This document shows, one piece after another, positions 52,319 through 63,186 of a DNA stretch of 63,329 nucleotides. The position numbers were made by a program, and so were the translations under genes. The stretch is from NCBI GenBank assembly GCA_903858685.1, contig CAIOJR010000261.1, positions 1 through 63,329 of the forward strand, read 5' to 3'. Below the pieces are notes generated by a model. That model ran no database searches and was not told the origin of the DNA. It saw only the letters and a program-made list of their open reading frames with translations. The stretch's first letter is position 1. Each line of letters begins with the position of its first letter. This DNA is from an uncultured Caulobacterales bacterium (GTDB taxonomy: Bacteria > Pseudomonadota > Alphaproteobacteria > Caulobacterales > Caulobacteraceae).

Positions 52319-53343
52319 GCCTTGGCGAGCTCGCCAACCACAAAGGCGTCCTCGCCGGCATTGAGCAGCGCGGCCAAGACGGGCGCCGCCTGTTCGGCGG
52401 CCACGATCAGCAACAGCCCGACGCCGCAATTGAAGGTGCGGCGCATCTCGTGGTCCGAAATGGCGCCCGTAGCCTGCAGCCATTGGAAGACCGGCGGCAG
52501 GTCCCACGCACTCCAGTCAAAGCGCGCCTCCAGCCCGTCAGCGATGACCCGGGGCGGGTTTTCAATCAGTCCGCCGCCTGTGACATGCACCACAGCCTTG
52601 ACCAGACCGGCCTTCAGGATGGGCAGCACAGTCTTGATATAGATCCGCGTCGGCTCCATCAGGGCTTGCGCCAGGGTCTTGTCGACGGCGAAGGGGGCGG
52701 GCGCATTCCAGGCGAGGCTTGAACGCTCCACCACCTTGCGCACCAGCGAATAGCCGTTGGAGTGGGGGCCGGACGAGGCCAGTCCGATCAGCACGTCGCC
52801 CGCCTTCTGCTTGTCCAGACGCGGCAGCACCCCGTCACGCTCCACCGCGCCCACGGTGAAGCCCGCCAGATCATAGTCGCCTGCGCCGTACATGCCGGGC
52901 ATTTCAGCCGTCTCGCCGCCCACCAGAGCAGCGCCCGCCTGACGACAGCCCTCGGCGATGCCCGCCACGACCCGGCGCGCCACATCCACCTCAAGATGGC
53001 CGGTGGCGTAATAGTCGAGAAACATGAGGGGCTCGGCGCCCTGAGCCAGAAGGTCGTTGACGCACATGGCGACCAGATCAATTCCGACCGTGTCGTGCAG
53101 GCCGGTGTCGATGGCGATCTTCAGCTTGGTGCCGACGCCATCCGTCGTGGTCACAATCAGGGGATCGTTGAAGCCCGCCTGCTTGAGGTCGAAAAGCGCG
53201 CCGAATCCACCGAGCGAGCCGTCTGCGCCGGGGCGACGGGTGGATCTGGCCAGCGGCTTGATCGCATCGACAAGGGCGTTCCCGGCGTCGATATCGACGC
53301 CCGCAGCGGCATAGGTGAGGCCATTTGGCCGTTCAGTGGTCAA
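52315..53343 (-). CDS. purM: Phosphoribosylformylglycinamidine cyclo-ligase
   Basis: The 342-residue AIR synthetase has [12 protein letters not shown] near residue 70, [33 protein letters not shown] and [15 protein letters not shown]. No ATG or GTG fits the family N-terminus ([20 protein letters not shown]). The TTG at 53343 does, with GGGGA 7 bases before it. The reverse frame stays open far beyond, through the antisense of rnd, but that part is not protein-like. It is divergent from rnd; purM and purN are coupled. Confidence 0.94.
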   Translation of the reverse strand: MTTERPNGLTYAAAGVDIDAGNALVDAIKPLARSTRRPGADGSLGGFGALFDLKQAGFNDPLIVTTTDGVGTKLKIAIDTGLHDTVGIDLVAMCVNDLLAQGAEPLMFLDYYATGHLEVDVARRVVAGIAEGCRQAGAALVGGETAEMPGMYGAGDYDLAGFTVGAVERDGVLPRLDKQKAGDVLIGLASSGPHSNGYSLVRKVVERSSLAWNAPAPFAVDKTLAQALMEPTRIYIKTVLPILKAGLVKAVVHVTGGGLIENPPRVIADGLEARFDWSAWDLPPVFQWLQATGAISDHEMRRTFNCGVGLLLIVAAEQAAPVLAALLNAGEDAFVVGELAKA

Positions 53344-53427
53344 GGGATCGTCCCCATGGAGTAAAAAGGCGCAAGGTGCGACGGCGCGCTCTTGTACAAG
53401 ACCGCGGCGCGCGGGCATAGCTAACCT

Positions 53428-54579
53428 ATGACGCCAATCACCACCACCTCTGAGCTGGACGCCTTCTGCGCCCGCATCAAGTCCGCGCCGTTCATTACGG
53501 TCGACACAGAATTCATGCGCGAGACGACCTACTGGCCGCGGCTTTGCCTGGTTCAGGTCGCCAGCGAGGAGCACGCCGCCGTCATTGATCCCATGGCAGA
53601 CGGCATTGACCTGGCGCCCTTGCTGGCCCTGCTGGCCGATCCGACCATCGTGAAGGTGTTCCACGCCGCGCGGCAGGATCTGGAGATTTTCCACAATCTG
53701 GGGGTCCGCACCTTCCCGGTGTTTGACAGTCAGGTCGCGGCCATGGCGGCGGGCTTCGGCGAGCAGATCGCCTATGACGCTCTGGTGCGACAGATGCTGA
53801 AGGTGGACGTGGACAAGTCCAGTCGCTTCACCGACTGGGCCAGACGTCCCCTGTCCGCCGCGCAGATCGAATACGCCGCGGGCGACGTGACCCATCTGGC
53901 CAAGCTCTACCCGAAACTCCGCCAGCGGCTGGAGCGGGAAGGGCGTCTGGCCTGGGTGGCGGAGGAGATGACGGCCCTGTCCGACCCCGCCAATTATGAG
54001 ACCGATCCGGAAAAGGCCTGGCGCAGGCTCAAGCCGCGCCGCTTCACGGCCAAGTATCTGGCGGTGTTCAAGGGCGTGGCTGCGTGGCGCGAACGCACCG
54101 CCCAGACCCGCGACCAGCCCCGTGGCCGCATTCTGAAGGACGAGGCGATCGACGAGATCGCAACCCAGTTGCCGACGGACGCCGACGGTCTGAACCGCCT
54201 GCGATCCGTGCCCAAGGGCTTTGCCGGATCGCGCTTCGGGCCGGAACTGCTGGAGGCCATTCGCGCAGCGCTGAAGGACCCGGAAGGCTATGCGCCCAAG
54301 ATCGACAAGCCGCAGAGCAATGGCGGACCGCCGCCCGGCGCGGTGGTCGAACTGCTCAAGGTCTTGCTGAAGGCGCGGGCCGAAGACGCCGGCGTGGCGT
54401 CGAAGCTCATCGCGACGGTCCCGGATCTGGAAAAGATCGCCAGCGACGACACCGCCCCCGTGGCCGCGCTGCAGGGCTGGCGGCGGGAACTGTTCGGCGC
54501 CGACGCGCTGAAGCTCAAACGCGGCGAACTGGCTCTGGTTCTGGATGGCGACCGCGTGCGTGTCGTGACGCTGAGCTAG
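53428..54579 (+). CDS. rnd: Ribonuclease D
   Basis: The 383-residue 3'-5' exonuclease trims tRNA and other structured RNA 3' ends. The DEDD residues are visible: [13 protein letters not shown] (first Asp and Glu), [14 protein letters not shown] (second Asp) and [15 protein letters not shown] (last Asp, with the Tyr of the DEDDy type). An HRDC domain follows (about residues 210-290). Its last codon shares CTAG with the convergent lysozyme gene. Confidence 0.94.
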   Translation: MTPITTTSELDAFCARIKSAPFITVDTEFMRETTYWPRLCLVQVASEEHAAVIDPMADGIDLAPLLALLADPTIVKVFHAARQDLEIFHNLGVRTFPVFDSQVAAMAAGFGEQIAYDALVRQMLKVDVDKSSRFTDWARRPLSAAQIEYAAGDVTHLAKLYPKLRQRLEREGRLAWVAEEMTALSDPANYETDPEKAWRRLKPRRFTAKYLAVFKGVAAWRERTAQTRDQPRGRILKDEAIDEIATQLPTDADGLNRLRSVPKGFAGSRFGPELLEAIRAALKDPEGYAPKIDKPQSNGGPPPGAVVELLKVLLKARAEDAGVASKLIATVPDLEKIASDDTAPVAALQGWRRELFGADALKLKRGELALVLDGDRVRVVTLS

Positions 54580-55205
54580 CCCTGCGTCGCCGCGCCCCAA
54601 AAGCGTTTCAGGCCATCCAGGGTCCCGTTGAACCGGTTGCGATCAACCTTGCCGACGATGCCCGCCGCCGTGCCTTGGGACGTATATTGCCAAAGGGCCC
54701 AGTGCGGCCAGTTTGCGGGAGTCTGTGCTTCGGGGCCATATTGAGCGAGCCATAGCCAGCTTCTGGCGAGTTCGGCGTCCTTCTGATCGCCCAGCGCGTG
54801 TCGGATCAGATCGCCCGAATAGAGACCCGGCCATCGACCTGTCCGGTCGTTCACGCGACGCAGAAAGGCGCGCGCCTGGTCCAAGGTCATGGTGGCGTCT
54901 GAATCGCCATTCGATTCGAAATCGAGAGCCAGCAAGGTCGAGGGATCCGTTCCCGTCCGGGCGAGAAAGTGGTCGGCCTGAGCCGCGCCATCGGCATTGA
55001 CGCCGAAATGATAGGCGCCCCACAACAGACCGACCGCCTTGGCCGCATCACGGTGGGCGGCGAAGAGCGGGTCGATATGGGTGAGGCCCTGACTGGCCTT
55101 GCCAATGACGCCCACGATGCCGCTGGCCTCCAGTTTGACGAAATCCACGACGCCGTTGTGGTGGGACAGGTCGATGACAACATCGATGGGCGCGGCTTTG
55201 TTCAT
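54576..55205 (-). CDS. Glycoside hydrolase family 25 lysozyme (endolysin-like)
   Basis: The 209-residue protein has the GH25 layout from end to end: [20 protein letters not shown] with the first catalytic-region Asp, [51 protein letters not shown] with the catalytic Asp-x-Glu, and [10 protein letters not shown]. It should cleave between MurNAc and GlcNAc in peptidoglycan. No signal peptide is present, which fits a holin-dependent endolysin. ATG 55205 overlaps the holin stop (ATGA). No other phage genes surround the pair. Confidence 0.9.
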   Translation of the reverse strand: MNKAAPIDVVIDLSHHNGVVDFVKLEASGIVGVIGKASQGLTHIDPLFAAHRDAAKAVGLLWGAYHFGVNADGAAQADHFLARTGTDPSTLLALDFESNGDSDATMTLDQARAFLRRVNDRTGRWPGLYSGDLIRHALGDQKDAELARSWLWLAQYGPEAQTPANWPHWALWQYTSQGTAAGIVGKVDRNRFNGTLDGLKRFWGAATQG

Positions 55206-55624
55206 GACGCCGCCTGGACTTTTTCATAGGTGCGCATGGCGCCCAGGCCCAGCAATCCGAGCAGGAGCGGCATCAGGCTTGTCATGTCCAGCGACGGCCA
55301 CTGAGCGGTGATATGGGCAAGGCTGGTCAGGAACAGAGCGAACGGGCGGATGATGAAGTCGTTCGCAAGCGCCGCGCCGCAGACCCAGATCACGAAGGGA
55401 CGTCCGCCCGCGACAAACAGGCTGGACGAGGCCGCTTCGGCCTTGTTGACCTCGATCTGAGCCTTGGCCAGATCGGTGTCAGAGGTGAGTTGCGCCAATT
55501 CGCCACTTTGTTTGAGCTGCATGAGTTGCAGCGTCGCCTGGGCCTTTGCCTGAGGGTCAGGAATAAGCTTGTCGATCAGCTTGCCCCCGATTTCCAGGGC
55601 GCTTGTGACGGGATCGAAGGCCAT
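55202..55624 (-). CDS. 3TM-type holin-like protein
   Basis: I use ATG 55624, with GGAG 6 bases before it; the ORF extends to 55675. The 140-residue product begins MAFDPVTSALEIGGKLIDKL then IPDPQAKAQATLQ, has an amphipathic helix and then membrane segments PFVIWVCGAALANDFIIRPF and LMPLLLGLLGLGAM. This matches holins of the 3TM type (PF11351 as I recall), in which RPF-x-W is typical. It would make holes in the inner membrane for the GH25 enzyme encoded downstream. Confidence 0.8.
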   Translation of the reverse strand: MAFDPVTSALEIGGKLIDKLIPDPQAKAQATLQLMQLKQSGELAQLTSDTDLAKAQIEVNKAEAASSSLFVAGGRPFVIWVCGAALANDFIIRPFALFLTSLAHITAQWPSLDMTSLMPLLLGLLGLGAMRTYEKVQAAS

Positions 55625-55719
55625 GCTGAGCTCCATCTTGTTCACGCATGACCATCTTGCCATGCGGATATACAACTATGAAGCGTAAATTCACACCGGG
55701 GATAAGTTTCTTCGCGGCC

Positions 55720-57273
55720 CTATTTCACGTCGATCGAGAATGGGATTTCCAGCACGTCCGCCAGTGCGCCCAATCGCTTGCGGGTCTGTTCACCCATGAC
55801 CAGTTCCGCCTTGTCTGCGCGCACGACAAGGTGCAGTCCTCGCGGGCCGGGCCTCAGGCTGGCGGCGGCCAGGAGTTGTGGCGAGCGGCCGGAAAGGTCG
55901 CAACCCAGTCGCATGGCCGCCCCGAGCGCACGGGCGCGTTTCAGTCGGTCGGGCGTCAGGAGGCGAGTCACGCCGCCGCCCTCGCGCGTGGCCGACTGGG
56001 CCGTGTAGCGTGAAAAAACCGACGCCGCCAGAAAGGCTCGCTCAGCGTGGCTTTGCCCGGCAATGGGTGCGCGCAGCACCTGATCAAAGGCCAGATCGGC
56101 CCGGTGGTCCGGGTGAAGTCTGGCGGCGATATCGCACAGCCGACAAGCTGCTGAGACCAGCACGGCTTCTCGTCCGTTCTCGAAGACCGGCGCAAGTCCG
56201 CGCCAGAAGGGGCTGAGCCAGGCTTCCAGCGCCGGACCCAGATTGGCGGCCACGCCTTCGCGTTCGCCAAGAGCGCGACAGCCTTCGATCAGGGGGTCGA
56301 GCCCGCGTTCAGTGGGGCCCATGGCTTCCAGCAACATCCCCTCGCGCACGCCGTAGGCGGAGACGGAGAGGGTTTGAACGCCCAGAGCCTCGACCACCGC
56401 CTCCAGCGCAACCGCCGCATAGGGCATGGTCTCGACGCGCTTTTTCGACACGCCGGGGATCCGTTCCAGAGAGCCCTTGGACTGGCGCGCAACAAAGCGG
56501 GCGGTATCCATGGCGTCGCGAGCGGAAAATTCAAACTGGTGGACGATCTGGAGGGGATAACCGGTCACCGCCATATGGACGAGAGCCAGGTTTCTCCAGG
56601 CGCCGCCCACAGCATAGAAGGTGTTGGCGGTGAAGAGGTCTGCGACGCGTGAGAGATGGGCGTCGCACGCCGTCCGCAAGGCTATCGGGTCCATCGGCCT
56701 GGGCGCGCCGAGGGCGAAGGGCCCCAGGGGAAGGGTTACGCCCGCGCCGGGCTGCCCGTGTTCCAGTCGCGTCAGCTCCAGGCTTGAGCCGCCCAGATCG
56801 CCGACGACGCCGTGCGCCTCTGATGCACCCGCAACGACGCCCAGAGCGGCGTAGCAGCCCTCTTCTTCGCCGGACAATACGCGAATGGCCAGGCCTGTTT
56901 CGTCCAGCACCTGCTGCACGAAAGCCTTTCCGTCAGCAGCTTCACGAACGGCGGCGGTGGCGGCGGTGAAAATGCGGCCAGGCGTGGCGCCGTCCAGCAC
57001 CGCCCGGAAGCGCTTCAGCGCGGACAGGGCCTGTATCTTGCCGTCGTCAGACAGGCGACCGGTCGCGGCCATGCCGCGCCCGAGTCCGGCCAGCACCTTT
57101 TCATTGAAGACCGTCCAGATCGCCCGGCCTTCCACCCGATACAGAACCAGGCGAACAGAGTTGGAGCCGACATCAATCACGGCGACGTCCCGCAAAGGCT
57201 CGCTCATGGCCGGTGCAAGGATGCGGGCATGGTCCAGTTGGGTCACTGGCGGGCTATTTGCGCGGGCCGACAT
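55720..57273 (-). CDS. ppx: Exopolyphosphatase (Ppx/GppA family)
   Basis: The 517-residue protein has an N-terminal actin-like fold with [19 protein letters not shown] and [17 protein letters not shown] (phosphate-binding loops), [13 protein letters not shown] and [20 protein letters not shown]-terminal HD-like domain follows (about residues 330-500). It removes phosphate from polyphosphate or from pppGpp. Its start at 57273 overlaps ppk1 by 20 bases; a start at 57207 (MSEPLRD) is also possible. The pairing of synthesis and degradation genes fits polyphosphate control. Confidence 0.92.
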   Translation of the reverse strand: MSARANSPPVTQLDHARILAPAMSEPLRDVAVIDVGSNSVRLVLYRVEGRAIWTVFNEKVLAGLGRGMAATGRLSDDGKIQALSALKRFRAVLDGATPGRIFTAATAAVREAADGKAFVQQVLDETGLAIRVLSGEEEGCYAALGVVAGASEAHGVVGDLGGSSLELTRLEHGQPGAGVTLPLGPFALGAPRPMDPIALRTACDAHLSRVADLFTANTFYAVGGAWRNLALVHMAVTGYPLQIVHQFEFSARDAMDTARFVARQSKGSLERIPGVSKKRVETMPYAAVALEAVVEALGVQTLSVSAYGVREGMLLEAMGPTERGLDPLIEGCRALGEREGVAANLGPALEAWLSPFWRGLAPVFENGREAVLVSAACRLCDIAARLHPDHRADLAFDQVLRAPIAGQSHAERAFLAASVFSRYTAQSATREGGGVTRLLTPDRLKRARALGAAMRLGCDLSGRSPQLLAAASLRPGPRGLHLVVRADKAELVMGEQTRKRLGALADVLEIPFSIDVK

Positions 57274-59605
57274 GATCGAACGCGCGCGGCAACTGCTTCA
57301 CGCCGCGACCTCGCCCTGACAGGCTGGGATTTGTCATGAAATATTCGTGGGCTGAAAACGGTTTGCGCACCTTGCGCGTATCGAAACGCGTATAGGCGCC
57401 GTCCGGCTCCAGATACCAGCTCTGCGCTTCGTCATTCAGGCTGGCGACCATGATCTGATTGAGGATTTGAGCGTGGACGGTGGGCGTCTCGATGGGCACA
57501 AGGCTTTCCACCCGGCGGTCCAGATTTCTCGGCATCCAGTCGGCGGACGATATGAACAGGCGCGCATGCTGGCTGGGCATGGCGTGGCCGTTGGCGAAGG
57601 CCACAATGCGCGAATGCTCCAGGAAGCGCCCGACAATGCTCTTGACCCGGATGTTTTCAGACAGGCCCGCAACGCCGGGACGCAGACAGCAAATGCCGCG
57701 CACGACCAGCTGAATCTGCACGCCCGCCTGACTGGCGCCATAGAGGGCGTCGATAATGACCGGGTCGACCAGGGCGTTCAGCTTGGCCCAGATGGCGGCG
57801 GGCTTGCCCATCCGGGCGTTCGCGGCCTCGGCCTCTATCAGATCCAGAAGGGTGTTTTTCAGGGTGATGGGTGAAAAACTCAGCCGCTCCAGCGCTTCAG
57901 GACGCGCGTAGCCGGTGATGAAGTTGAAGATCTTGGACGCGTCGCGGCCAAAGGCCGGGTCGCAGGTGAACAGCGACAGGTCGGTATAGATGCGCGCCGT
58001 GATCGGGTGGTAATTGCCAGTGCCGAAGTGGCAGTAGGTCTTGAGCGTCTCGCCTTCCCGGCGCACGACGACCGACAGCTTGGCGTGGGTCTTGTACTCC
58101 ACGAAGCCGAACACGACATGGACGCCCGCCCGTTCCAGATCACGGGCCCATTTCAGATTGGCGGCCTCGTCAAAGCGGGCCTTCAGCTCCACAAGAGCGG
58201 TGACATTCTTGCCCCGGTCGGCGGCGTCGATCAGGGCCGCGACAATCGGGCTGTTCTCGCTGGTTCGATAGAGGGTCTGTTTGATGGCCAGCACGTCGGG
58301 ATCGGCGGCGGCCTGACGCAGGAACTGGACCACAACGTCAAAGCTTTCAAACGGGTGGTGGACCAGAATGTCCTTCTCGCGGATCGCGGCAAAACAGTCG
58401 CCGCCATAGTCGCGGATGCGCTCCGGAAACCGGGGCTCATAGGGGGCGAATTTCAGGTCGCCTCTGTCCTTGGGGATCAGTTGCGAAAGCTGGGCCATCC
58501 CCAGCATGCCGTCCATGATCAGAACGTCTTCGGCCTCGGCGTGCAGGTTGCGCACGATGAAGTCGCTCAGTTCTTCTCCCATGGCCGAATCAATGGCGAC
58601 ATTGACGACAGAACCCAGACGGCGCTGGCGCAGCATCGCCTCGAACTCCCTCACCAGATCTTCGGCCTCTTCCTCCAGTTCCACGTCACTGTCGCGCAGC
58701 AGGCGGAACACGCCTTGCGCCTCTATGTCGCAGCCGGGGAACAGGTGGTCGAGAAACAGGACCAGAAGGGTTTCCAACGTCAGATAGCGTCGTTCGCTCT
58801 TGGCGCCGCGTCCCTTGCGGGCGGGCAAGAGCCAGAAGCGCTTGACCTGCTGGGGCACCGGGACCAGCGCATACATGGTGCGACCGTCCTGCTGACGACG
58901 CAGCTTCAGCGCCAGCGAAAAGGCTAGGTTGGGAATGAACGGGAAGGGGTGGGCCGGATCGATGGCCATGGGCGTCAGAATCGGAAAGACCTGAGCCAGG
59001 AACATCTCCTGCAAGGCGGCGCGATCCGCCTCGTCCACATCCGATGCGTCAAGAACCTTGATGCCGGCGTTTTCCAGTTCGCCGCGCAGCTCGCTCCAGC
59101 AGTGCTGCTGCGCGCGGGCCAGGGCGGCGGCGCCGTCATTGATCTTTTCAAGCTGTTCTGCCGGCGTCAGCCCATCCTGGCTCACGACGCGCACGCCTTC
59201 GCGCACCTGGCCCTTCATGCCCGCGATGCGGACCATGTAGAACTCGTCGAGATTGTTGGCGGAGATGGATATGAACCGCAGACGCTCCAACAACGGGTGG
59301 CGTGTGTTCTGCGCCTCTTCCAGCACACGCTGATTGAAGGCGAGCCAGGAAACCTCGCGGTTGAAGAAACGCTCGGGCGAGGTGGCCAGAGCCATGTCGA
59401 GAGGATGGGCGTGTTCGGATGCGGAAGGCGCTGCGCTCGGGGCCGCGGAGGGCGCATCAGCGTCGCCTGTCTCCAGCGTCACGAGGTCTTGTGCGGCGGC
59501 CGAACTGGAACTGGACATGAATGAGAGCGTCTCTTGCGGCGGAACTGACGGCGTGACGGTCAGGATCGGCTGAATCGGGGCGGATAGGTCGACAGGATCA
59601 TTCAT
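57254..59605 (-). CDS. ppk1: Polyphosphate kinase 1
   Basis: The protein of about 783 residues makes polyphosphate from ATP. After a disordered Ser/Ala-rich N-terminus come [53 protein letters not shown] (the conserved His/Lys block) and [15 protein letters not shown], with the second conserved His. ATG 59605 is my choice, but a GTG at 59656 would overlap the hdaA stop (GTGA) and is plausible because overlaps are frequent here. Gene order hdaA-ppk1-ppx suggests one transcript. Confidence 0.94.
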   Translation of the reverse strand: MNDPVDLSAPIQPILTVTPSVPPQETLSFMSSSSSAAAQDLVTLETGDADAPSAAPSAAPSASEHAHPLDMALATSPERFFNREVSWLAFNQRVLEEAQNTRHPLLERLRFISISANNLDEFYMVRIAGMKGQVREGVRVVSQDGLTPAEQLEKINDGAAALARAQQHCWSELRGELENAGIKVLDASDVDEADRAALQEMFLAQVFPILTPMAIDPAHPFPFIPNLAFSLALKLRRQQDGRTMYALVPVPQQVKRFWLLPARKGRGAKSERRYLTLETLLVLFLDHLFPGCDIEAQGVFRLLRDSDVELEEEAEDLVREFEAMLRQRRLGSVVNVAIDSAMGEELSDFIVRNLHAEAEDVLIMDGMLGMAQLSQLIPKDRGDLKFAPYEPRFPERIRDYGGDCFAAIREKDILVHHPFESFDVVVQFLRQAAADPDVLAIKQTLYRTSENSPIVAALIDAADRGKNVTALVELKARFDEAANLKWARDLERAGVHVVFGFVEYKTHAKLSVVVRREGETLKTYCHFGTGNYHPITARIYTDLSLFTCDPAFGRDASKIFNFITGYARPEALERLSFSPITLKNTLLDLIEAEAANARMGKPAAIWAKLNALVDPVIIDALYGASQAGVQIQLVVRGICCLRPGVAGLSENIRVKSIVGRFLEHSRIVAFANGHAMPSQHARLFISSADWMPRNLDRRVESLVPIETPTVHAQILNQIMVASLNDEAQSWYLEPDGAYTRFDTRKVRKPFSAHEYFMTNPSLSGRGRGVKQLPRAFDHVGPRK

Positions 59606-59652
59606 ACTACGCTCAATCGTCTTATGAATTCCGTACTGCAATCGCGCCTTTG

Positions 59653-60354
59653 TCACAAATCGTCGAACAGATCGTCAGCTTCCGCCTCCGCGCCGAAAAT
59701 CTGGCGCGCCAGGGCGCGGTTGACGGGCCGTCCTTCCTGATCCGCTGTCTCGTCCAGCCGCGCCACGACACGTTCCACTTCGGGTATGGAGCGGTCAATG
59801 CGCCTGACCAGATAGGACACCAGATCGTCTGACGCCCGAATGCTGCGCTCCCGGAACAAAGCGCGCAGAACCCCGCTCAGGATCACATCATCGGGTGGTC
59901 CGAGCTCGGCGATCAGCAAGGCGTTCAGGCGCGAGCGAAGGTCGGGCAGGCGGCAGGGCCAGGCGGCGGGCAGGGTGCGCGCTGTGATCAGCAAGCCCCC
60001 TTCGGGTCTCGCCGCTTGGTTGATCAGGTGGAAGAGGCTCTCGTCGTCCCTCAGCCGGTCGGCGTCTTCCAGCAGCACCGGACGCGGCGCATTGGCCAGA
60101 CTGACGACGCGCTGAGCGATCGTGTCGCCGGGCGCGTCGCCTGCCATGATGTCCGCCCCGTGGCTTGCCGCCCAGTCCTTAGCCAGGTGCGTTTTTCCCG
60201 CACCTGCGGGGCCGACCAGCGCCAGGGCGCCTCCATGCCAGTTCGGCCACCGGTCGATGGCGCGCACGGCCTCGGCGTTCACTTCCGACAGGATGAAATC
60301 CTCCCGACGAAATGTACGCGACCTTTCCAGCCTCAGACGAAGCTGCGCACCCAA
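59653..60354 (-). CDS. hdaA: DnaA-related regulatory ATPase HdaA
   Basis: The product of about 233 residues is a single AAA+ domain related to DnaA domain III. The N-terminal [14 protein letters not shown] is a sliding-clamp-binding motif, [13 protein letters not shown] the P-loop, [12 protein letters not shown] the Walker B region, and [16 protein letters not shown] the sensor region. HdaA stimulates ATP hydrolysis on DnaA with the clamp, preventing extra initiation, as known in Caulobacter. I prefer TTG 60354 (GGAGG 5 bases before); GTG 60360 sits directly on the ribosome site. Confidence 0.88.
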   Translation of the reverse strand: MGAQLRLRLERSRTFRREDFILSEVNAEAVRAIDRWPNWHGGALALVGPAGAGKTHLAKDWAASHGADIMAGDAPGDTIAQRVVSLANAPRPVLLEDADRLRDDESLFHLINQAARPEGGLLITARTLPAAWPCRLPDLRSRLNALLIAELGPPDDVILSGVLRALFRERSIRASDDLVSYLVRRIDRSIPEVERVVARLDETADQEGRPVNRALARQIFGAEAEADDLFDDL

Positions 60355-60464
60355 TCTCACCTCCCGTGACGATATCGGGGCAAGGCATACAGCCAGTGCG
60401 GGTCCGCGTCGATGTGGGCTCAGCGCCTGCCTGTGCAGGACTTTGGCGAGACTTTAGGGCAAGA

Positions 60465-60473
60465 TGTGGACAA
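60465..60473. promoter_or_regulatory. DnaA-box-like 9-mer in the hdaA-aspS intergenic region
   Basis: TGTGGACAA is one base away from the DnaA-box consensus (TGTGGATAA). It lies in the divergent region of about 245 bases between hdaA and aspS, where DnaA feedback on hdaA would make sense. A single near-match in this length is weak evidence. Confidence 0.25.
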
Positions 60474-60599
60474 GTCGCATCAAGGCGGCCTTCGCGCACG
60501 GCGCCTTGACATTCCGCCGCCTACATGGCCTGTCCGCCGTTTCCGATTTGCTGCGCTTAACCCGGTCTTGCGGGGCGCCTTCATTCGAGATTTTGCCAC

Positions 60600-62381
60600 A
60601 TGCACGCCTATCGCACTCACACCTGCGGCGCCCTTCGGTTGGCTGACGCTGGATCGAATGTGCGCCTGTCCGGCTGGATTCACCGCAAGCGTGATCACGG
60701 CGGGCTGATGTTCATCGATCTGCGCGACAATTACGGCCTGACCCAGCTGGTCCTGTCGCCGGACACGCCCGGCTTTGCGATCGCCGAACGCGCCCGCGCC
60801 GAAAGCGTGATCCGCGTCGATGGCGAGGTTCTGGCGCGTGCGCCCGAAGCCTTGAACCCCAACCTGCCCACGGGTGAGGTCGAGATTCGCGTCACGGGCC
60901 TGGCGGTGCTGTCGGAAGCCGCAGAACTTCCCGTGCCGGTGTTTGGCGAACCGGACTATCCAGAAGACCTGCGCCTCAAATACCGGTTCCTGGATCTGCG
61001 TCGCGAGAGCCTGCACAAGAATATCCTGCTGCGCTCGCAAGTCATTTCAAGCCTGCGGCGCCGCATGATCGATCAGGGCTTCACCGAGTTCCAGACTCCG
61101 ATCCTGACGGCCTCGTCGCCGGAAGGCGCACGGGACTTTCTCGTGCCGTCGCGCCTTTATCCGGGGGAGTTCTACGCCCTGCCGCAAGCGCCGCAGCAGT
61201 TCAAGCAGTTGCTGATGGTGTCGGGCTTTGATCGCTATTTCCAGATCGCGCCCTGTTTCCGCGACGAAGACACCCGGGCCGACCGGTCTCCCGGCGAGTT
61301 CTACCAGCTCGATATGGAGATGAGCTTCGTCACCCAGGAAGACGTGTTCGGCGCCATCGAACCCGTCATGCGTGGCGTCTTCCAGGAGTTCGCCAACGGT
61401 CGCCGCGTCACTGAAGAAGCGTTTCCGCGCATCCCCTATCGCGACAGTGTGCGCAAGTACGGCTCGGACAAGCCGGATCTGCGCAACCCGCTGGAGATGC
61501 AGGATGTTTCCGAGCATTTCCGTGGCGGTGGCTTCGGCGTGTTCGCCCGTATTCTTGAGGCCGACAAGGCTGAGGTCTGGGCAATCCCCGCGCCGGGCGG
61601 CGGCTCTCGCGCCTTTTGCGACCGGATGAACGACTGGGCGAAGGGCGAGGGCCAGCCAGGTCTGGCCTATATCTTCTGGCGCGACGGCGAAGAGGGCGGC
61701 GCGGGCCCTGTGGCCAAGAACCTCGGGCCGGAGCGGACTGAAGCGCTGCGCCAGCAACTGGGTCTAAAGGCGGGCGACGCTGTGTTCTTCGCCGCAGGTC
61801 AACCTGACGCCTTCTACAAGTTCGCTGGCCTTGCGCGCACGCGCGTCGGGACAGACCTCAATCTGGTGGATGTTGATCAGTTCAAGTTCTGCTGGATCGT
61901 CGACTTCCCCATGTTCGAGTGGAACGAAGACGAGAAGAAGGTCGATTTCAGCCATAATCCGTTCTCCATGCCGCAGGGCGAGATGGATGCGCTGCTGAAC
62001 AAGGATCCGCTGGATATTCTGGCCTATCAGTACGACATCGTGTGCAACGGGGTTGAGCTGTCTTCCGGCGCCATCCGGAACCATCTGCCGGACATCATGC
62101 TCAAGGCCTTTGAGATCGCCGGCTATGGTCCAGAAGTGGTCGAAGACAAATTTGGCGGCATGTTGAACGCCTTCCGTTACGGGGCGCCGCCCCACGGCGG
62201 CATTGCGCCGGGTGTGGACCGGATCGTCATGCTGCTGGCGGGCGTATCGACCATCCGCGATGTGATCGCCTTCCCGCTGAACCAGCAGGCGCGAGATCTG
62301 CTGATGAGCGCGCCTGCGCCTGTCACGGACCGTCAGTTGAAGGAACTGCACATCCGTATTGCCCCGCCGATCAAGGCCTGA
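60600..62381 (+). CDS. aspS: Aspartate--tRNA ligase
   Basis: The 593-residue class II synthetase has the bacterial layout: an OB-fold anticodon-binding domain ([20 protein letters not shown]), the catalytic domain with motif 2 [20 protein letters not shown], the GAD insertion of bacterial enzymes (about residues 290-420), and motif 3 [15 protein letters not shown]. It charges tRNA-Asp, and, if no AsnRS is present, also tRNA-Asn. Divergent from hdaA; a hypothetical gene converges 3 bases after its stop. Confidence 0.97.
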   Translation: MHAYRTHTCGALRLADAGSNVRLSGWIHRKRDHGGLMFIDLRDNYGLTQLVLSPDTPGFAIAERARAESVIRVDGEVLARAPEALNPNLPTGEVEIRVTGLAVLSEAAELPVPVFGEPDYPEDLRLKYRFLDLRRESLHKNILLRSQVISSLRRRMIDQGFTEFQTPILTASSPEGARDFLVPSRLYPGEFYALPQAPQQFKQLLMVSGFDRYFQIAPCFRDEDTRADRSPGEFYQLDMEMSFVTQEDVFGAIEPVMRGVFQEFANGRRVTEEAFPRIPYRDSVRKYGSDKPDLRNPLEMQDVSEHFRGGGFGVFARILEADKAEVWAIPAPGGGSRAFCDRMNDWAKGEGQPGLAYIFWRDGEEGGAGPVAKNLGPERTEALRQQLGLKAGDAVFFAAGQPDAFYKFAGLARTRVGTDLNLVDVDQFKFCWIVDFPMFEWNEDEKKVDFSHNPFSMPQGEMDALLNKDPLDILAYQYDIVCNGVELSSGAIRNHLPDIMLKAFEIAGYGPEVVEDKFGGMLNAFRYGAPPHGGIAPGVDRIVMLLAGVSTIRDVIAFPLNQQARDLLMSAPAPVTDRQLKELHIRIAPPIKA

Positions 62382-62384
62382 ACC

Positions 62385-63125
62385 TCAGCGCCGCCTGTTC
62401 GATGGCGCAGCCTTTGACGGTTCCAGCGCGGGCGGCGACGCGGGGGGCGGCGCTTTCGTCGTCAGCGGCGCGGACGGCGGCAGGGGCGGGGTCGGGTCAG
62501 GCTTCAGGGCGTCCGGGTCCCGCGCGGGCTTGTCACAGGACGGGGTCATGACGGCGCCGTGCATGTGCAGGCAGGCGCGGATGCTCCAGGACGGTTGATG
62601 CAGGGCCGGATCGCCGATCTGGGCCACATCATGAATGCGCCATCCGCTGCGACGCTGAAACATCTGGATGACGGTGGTGCGCGGCTTTCCGTCCACCCTG
62701 AAATGCACGCTGACCTCTGCCATTCCGTCCTCGTCCTTGGTGACGAAGCGCAGATGGCGAACCCTTTTTGCAGCGGCCCCGTAGCGCCAGTCAAAGTCGA
62801 GCGTGCTGACCTCGCCCGGTTGCAGGTCCTGGGCGATGGCGCGCGCCAGGTCTGGCATGAAGGCGCGGCGATATCCGCTGACCTTGCCCAGAAAAGGCGA
62901 CTTGCGAACATAGATGGCGCGAACCAGTTGCTCTGGATCCTGCGATGGCAGGAGAAGGGGCAAACCCAGCGTCAGGGGGATGCGCGGCGGGTCGGTGGTC
63001 AGGCGTTTGGTCGGCGCGATGTCTGCGGCCACAGCGCCGCTCGCTTCAAGCATTAGCCAAAGCGTACAGACAACCGCCGTCGAGGCCGCAATGGGCAGGG
63101 CGGCCGTCGTCATCATTTTAGGCAT
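62385..63125 (-). CDS. Hypothetical secreted protein, possibly DUF3828-like
   Basis: The 246-residue product has a signal peptide (about residues 1-34, ending AVA-A). The middle (about 60-180) reads EQLVRAIYVRKSPFLGKVSG, VSTLDFDWRYGAAA, SVHFRVDGKPRTTVIQMFQR and SGWRIHDVAQ. The repeating beta pattern ending W-R-I-x-D resembles DUF3828/NTF2-like periplasmic proteins, a tentative match. The last 45 residues are Pro/Ala-rich. Function unknown. ATG 63116 is an alternative start. Confidence 0.65.
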   Translation of the reverse strand: MPKMMTTAALPIAASTAVVCTLWLMLEASGAVAADIAPTKRLTTDPPRIPLTLGLPLLLPSQDPEQLVRAIYVRKSPFLGKVSGYRRAFMPDLARAIAQDLQPGEVSTLDFDWRYGAAAKRVRHLRFVTKDEDGMAEVSVHFRVDGKPRTTVIQMFQRRSGWRIHDVAQIGDPALHQPSWSIRACLHMHGAVMTPSCDKPARDPDALKPDPTPPLPPSAPLTTKAPPPASPPALEPSKAAPSNRRR

Positions 63126-63186
63126 TCGTCACCCCGGAACATTTCGCGCCGCAACATAAGCGGTCGGGTGGGGTGAGGTCGAGGGG

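Noticed and set aside
53344-54600. Upstream extension of the purM frame, giving a fused protein of 761 residues
   Set aside because: The extra part is antisense to rnd and not protein-like. The TTG at 53343 with its ribosome site gives a purM of normal length.
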